NCBI GenBank assembly: GCA_945876935.1
Contig: CAMCQA010000001.1
Span: 84,092-148,091, forward strand
Length of the DNA: 64,000 nucleotides
Direction: 5' to 3'
Source of the DNA: an uncultured Clostridia bacterium
Lineage (GTDB): Bacteria; Bacillota; Clostridia; Peptostreptococcales; Anaerovoracaceae
In this document: in pieces, positions 61,219-64,000 of the stretch
How the letters are laid out: each line of letters starts with the position of its first letter
Numbering within the stretch: position 1 is the stretch's first letter
The notes under the pieces: generated by a model
Told to the model about the DNA's origin: nothing
The model's database searches: none
Seen by the model: only the letters and a program-made list of their open reading frames with translations
Position numbers and translations under genes: made by a program

Positions 61219-61245
61219 AGGAGTCAGATAAGACTCCTTTTTTTA
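61219..61245 (+). terminator. Rho-independent terminator after rplS
   Basis: AGGAGTC (61219-61225) / GACTCCT (61232-61238), followed by a T-run. Confidence 0.85.
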
Positions 61246-61396
61246 TGCCCAAAATAAAAAAGATGACATTTGGATATACATAGTGTATAGAATTAGCATT
61301 ATTATGAATTGTATATAAATTATGATAGACAGGATAGTATGTAGTTTGTATAATTAAAAATAATAAGATATAAATTTATGTGATTTATAGTGTTGA

Positions 61397-61747
61397 AATA
61401 AAGATAAGGCTAGTGATATAGGGCAGAAGCAGGGTAAGTTTAAGAATTTATCTAATAATGGTTTGAGATCGGATGAAGTCTTAATTAATAATCAATTATC
61501 AGATTTTTTGTATAATCATTCCGGTGATCAGTATGGATATGCTGTAAGAGCAAGTGAAAGTGTTTCTTTAAAGAGTATGGCTAATAGATTTGCAGAGTAT
61601 TTATCTGATAGACTATCTAAGATAGACCCAGAAGCAATCTTATACAAAATGGAAGATTGGTATAACAATAATAGCGAGCATATAGATAATGTTATGAGTA
61701 CTATAGATGTGTATGAGAGCAAGGAGGTAGAAGATGGAGATATATGA
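61397..61747 (+). pseudogene. Orphan toxin C-terminal cassette (no N-terminal domain, no start codon)
   Basis: An open frame of 116 codons after a TGA at 61394-61396 with no ATG; the first possible start is TTG 61463. It encodes DKASDIGQKQGKFKNLS, then a divergent middle, then YLSDRLSKIDPEA.LYKMEDWYNNNS and a VEDGDI end. These first and last parts match the C-terminus of the LXG-like toxin at 62444-63884. The LXG part is absent, so this is a displaced or silent toxin 3' end, retained upstream of its immunity gene, whose ATG overlaps its stop. Confidence 0.75.
61402..61453 (+). repeat. 52-bp exact repeat at the toxin cassette junction, copy 1
   Basis: Identical base for base to 63542-63593. 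It encodes the constant linker just before the variable toxin region and could serve as a recombination site between cassettes. Confidence 0.9.
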
Positions 61748-62372
61748 ATATATAAAGCCAAAGCGTGGAGAGAGTAAGAGAGACTACATAGAGAGAGTTC
61801 TTAGAATTACTACATGTATAGACTGGATGAAGCACTGCCTAGGAGATATGATGTACGATGCGGATTTTACATATTTTGAAGAGCTAAAAGAGACTTTAAA
61901 TTGCCAGTTTGCAGGTAAGGAGGGAGAGCCTAATATAGTTATAGAAAACTGCAGGTTTTGGGATCTAGGTTATCTAGTAGCAAATGTTCTTGTAAAAGAA
62001 AGAGGCTTTACTCATGCAGGAGAAGGGCAAGATGAGGAGGGCACAAGGCTATACTGGCTAGTAGAAAAGGGTGAGAATAGATATGAAGTATGTTTTAGAG
62101 CAACCTTTGGCAAAACATATATAAAGCAGCTTAAGGGAAATGAGGATGACTTTTGGGATGACTTTAACCATACTATAGATTACATAAATGAGGAAATTCT
62201 TGACCTTTTATACAAGGCATATAGACTTAGAGAAGTAGAGATAACAAAAGAGCCAAAAGAAAACTGGATGGAAAAGGAAGTAAAAGAGGCAATAAAGATA
62301 TATAACAAGGCTGTAAAAGAGATAGAGGCAGAAAAAATACAAAATGCCTTTAAGGATACCATTAAGTTTTAA
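61734..62372 (+). CDS. Probable immunity protein of toxin cassette 1
   Basis: 212 residues, no recognised family. Its ATG overlaps the cassette stop by 14 bases with GAGGTAGA upstream. It is soluble, acidic in the middle and ends in a charged helix (EKEVKEAIKIYNKAVKEIEAEK). A second gene beginning at 63871 shares its first 43 or so residues, including TTCIDWMKHCLGDMMYDAD. Immunity is inferred from position directly after a toxin end and from being duplicated with it. Confidence 0.7.
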   Translation: MEIYEYIKPKRGESKRDYIERVLRITTCIDWMKHCLGDMMYDADFTYFEELKETLNCQFAGKEGEPNIVIENCRFWDLGYLVANVLVKERGFTHAGEGQDEEGTRLYWLVEKGENRYEVCFRATFGKTYIKQLKGNEDDFWDDFNHTIDYINEEILDLLYKAYRLREVEITKEPKENWMEKEVKEAIKIYNKAVKEIEAEKIQNAFKDTIKF

Positions 62373-62397
62373 TAGTTAAATCAAAGAAAGTAAGTAG

Positions 62398-62428
62398 GAC
62401 ATCTTGTAGGTAATAACTACAGGATGTC
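62398..62428 (+). terminator. Hairpin after immunity gene 1
   Basis: GACATCTTGTAG (62398-62409) / CTACAGGATGTC (62417-62428), 12-bp stem with one G-U pair, 7-base loop, no T-run. Confidence 0.5.
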
Positions 62429-62443
62429 TTGATATATATAAGT

Positions 62444-63884
62444 ATGAGAAGAGAAATAAAAGTAAATTTTGGAATGCTACAAGAACTAGCAGATAAGCTA
62501 AAAAAAATATGAAGATGCCATAATAGATATGGATAAAAGCCTTAAGATAATAGAAAAGACAGCAGAAGAAAATAAAGGAGAGGCTTTTGAAAAACTAAGG
62601 AATATAAAAAACAATGTATCAGCATCTTTAAAAGGTAGCTTAGAAGAAGTAAGTGATTTAAATAGAATACTAAATAAATACATAACATCAATGACATCAA
62701 TAATATCACCAGAGATAAAAAGTGATATGATGTTAGTAGATAGAAATGATATTTGGATCAATCTTCAAGGTATATCAGGTTCTATTACTTATATGAATGC
62801 TCAGATTTTAGAAGGAAGAAATAGATATATGCCTGATATATATGTATATCAAAATAACGATATGCCAAGAGTATATAAGGGAAAAGAAGAAAAACTGCAA
62901 AAGCTATATGAGGCAAATAGACAGAAGATAGTAAATATGCAGGCAGCATGTAAAAGGAAGGTATCAATACTGGAAGGTCTATATGAAGAGCTTACTGGTA
63001 TCTATGAAAATAAGGTAAAAGCCTTTGAGAATATGGATGATAGTATGGATACAAGGATGCAGGAGCTATATAATAAGTATACAAATACAGGAGAGTGGCT
63101 AGAGGATCTTTTAAATAAAACGGGAGAATTTATAACAGGCTTAATGATGTCTGCAGCAGAGCTAATGGCAGGATTAGTAAATTTAGTAGCTTTTGTAATA
63201 AAGGTAACAGGCAAACTTATTAATGCAGGAGTGTGCTACTGGATAGCAGCAGTCGCAGATTTATCAGGAGGAGATGTGCCAGAGGGAGTACAAAGAACGA
63301 TAGATGATTTTAAAGAGAAAGCTACGATAGAAAATATAGTGCGAAGTGCAGAGGAAGGTCTAGAGAACTTTTTTCAGGAGAAGACAGATACATTTGAAGA
63401 GAAGGGACCTATGTATATGGTAGGAAATATATTAGGGGATGCATATTTAGCAGGAAAGCTGTTAGGCTGGGGAAAAGTTCTTAGAAAAGGAGATAATATA
63501 TCAGGAGCTGTAGATGATGTAGCAAAGGTAGAGAAGGTAGTAGATAAGGCTAGTGATATAGGGCAGAAGCAGGGTAAGTTTAAGAATTTATCTGAGAAAT
63601 GTTCATTTGAGTCTGAGAGCAATACTAAGAAATCTATAAAATACTCAATGAATAGGACAGAGAATGTATACGTAAAAGTTTTAGAAGCAAATGAAAATGT
63701 TTCTTTAGGAAATATGTTTAATAGCTTTACAAAGTATCTATCTGATAGACTATCTAAGATAGATCCGGAAGCAGCCTTATACAAGATGGAAGATTGGTAT
63801 AACAATAACAGTAAGCGTATAGATAAGGCTGTGAGAGTTGTAGATATATATGAGAGAAGGAAGGTAGAAGATGGAGATATATGA
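62444..63884 (+). pseudogene. LXG-like polymorphic toxin, frameshifted at an A8 tract
   Basis: ATG 62444 encodes MRREIKVNFGMLQELADKLKK and then stops (TGA 62510) because of eight A residues at 62500-62507. With seven A the frame would read KKYEDAIIDMDKSLKII and continue for 479 residues in all. From ATG 62529 the frame is open for 451 residues. The N-terminal 200 residues are helical/coiled coil, resembling LXG/WXG-type secretion domains. A hydrophobic pre-toxin region (about 205-245 of the 451) and a Gly-rich linker follow, then the variable toxin end after GQKQGKFKNLS. Export by a type VIIb system is inferred. Toxic activity is unidentified. Confidence 0.7.
63542..63593 (+). repeat. 52-bp exact repeat at the toxin cassette junction, copy 2
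   Basis: Identical to 61402-61453; marks the boundary between the constant toxin body and the variable C-terminal module. Confidence 0.9.
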
Positions 63885-64000
63885 ATATATAAAGCCGAAG
63901 CTAGGTGAGAGTAAGAATGAATATATAGATAGAGTAGTCAGTATAACTACATGTATAGACTGGATGAAGCACTGCCTAGGAGATATGATGTACGATGCGG
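63871..64000 (+). CDS. Probable immunity protein 2, runs off right edge
   Basis: First 43 codons of a gene starting at ATG 63871, overlapping the toxin stop by 14 bases exactly as in cassette 1. It reads MEIYEYIKPKLGESKNEYID and then TTCIDWMKHCLGDMMYDA, close to immunity protein 1 with differences concentrated in residues 11-30. The last roughly 50 bases are identical in the two copies. Confidence 0.75.
   Translation, partial: MEIYEYIKPKLGESKNEYIDRVVSITTCIDWMKHCLGDMMYDA

Overview
The window is about 64 kb of AT-rich DNA with a strong AGA/ATA codon bias, densely packed mostly on the + strand. It fits an anaerobic low-GC Bacillota of the Clostridia/Peptostreptococcales-Anaerovoracaceae type. 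This placement is inference from gene content, since no rRNA is present. Supporting features are class III anaerobic ribonucleotide reductase (nrdDG), the c-di-AMP operon cdaA-cdaR-glmM-glmS, long-form hpf preceded by a raiA-type structured RNA, GTP-type PEP carboxykinase, RecD2, YhaM, a sortase-type surface protein and an LXG-like toxin. Most of the window is chromosomal housekeeping.

Layout. 1-805 (-): 5' part of a glutamine-dependent-type NAD+ synthetase whose glutaminase catalytic residues are all replaced. 1083-6373: yhaM, cca, recD2, comFC. 6406-7192: raiA-type RNA and hpf. 7247-14361: cdaA, cdaR, glmM, glmS, then ahcY and ywlG, linking c-di-AMP signalling to amino-sugar and SAH metabolism. 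14425-17717: a candidate NrdR-controlled nrdD-nrdG unit plus an unknown gene. 17856-20349 (-): lemA and a DUF2207 membrane protein. 20556-25662: prfA, tsaC, rpiB, upp, pckG. 25720-32235: aminopeptidase P, mscL, a DUF1653 gene, a heterodimeric ABC exporter with one degenerate ATP site, and a VOC-family gene.

32341-33539: tRNA-Lys(CUU) followed by a small accessory pocket (decayed ORF and a small SpoT-like HD hydrolase). 33745-34585: rplM-rpsI. 34768-38760: ccdA, a TlpA-like lipoprotein, coaBC and an aldehyde dehydrogenase. 38801-40384 (-): a phosphohexomutase. 40485-47345: an alanine/sodium symporter, then a polar amino-acid ABC system whose binding-protein gene is separated from its permease and ATPase genes by a repeat-containing surface protein gene. 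That surface gene has a stop at codon 5. 47432-48142 (-): a TtcA-like gene. 48342-53770: two acidic membrane proteins and a UPF0182 protein. 53886-60700: a glutamine-synthetase-family enzyme, serS, a sodium/solute symporter, an Orn/Lys/Arg decarboxylase-family enzyme, an A24-type peptidase and a 48-residue membrane peptide. 60850-61203: rplS.

The right end (61397-64000) is the most unusual region. It is a polymorphic toxin/immunity array with an orphan toxin 3' cassette lacking any N-terminal domain, its immunity-like gene, an LXG-like toxin gene whose first 22 codons are out of frame with the rest at an A8 tract, and a second immunity gene running off the edge. The two toxin ends share an exact 52-bp junction and a conserved 3' end flanking a divergent middle, the pattern expected of cassette exchange.
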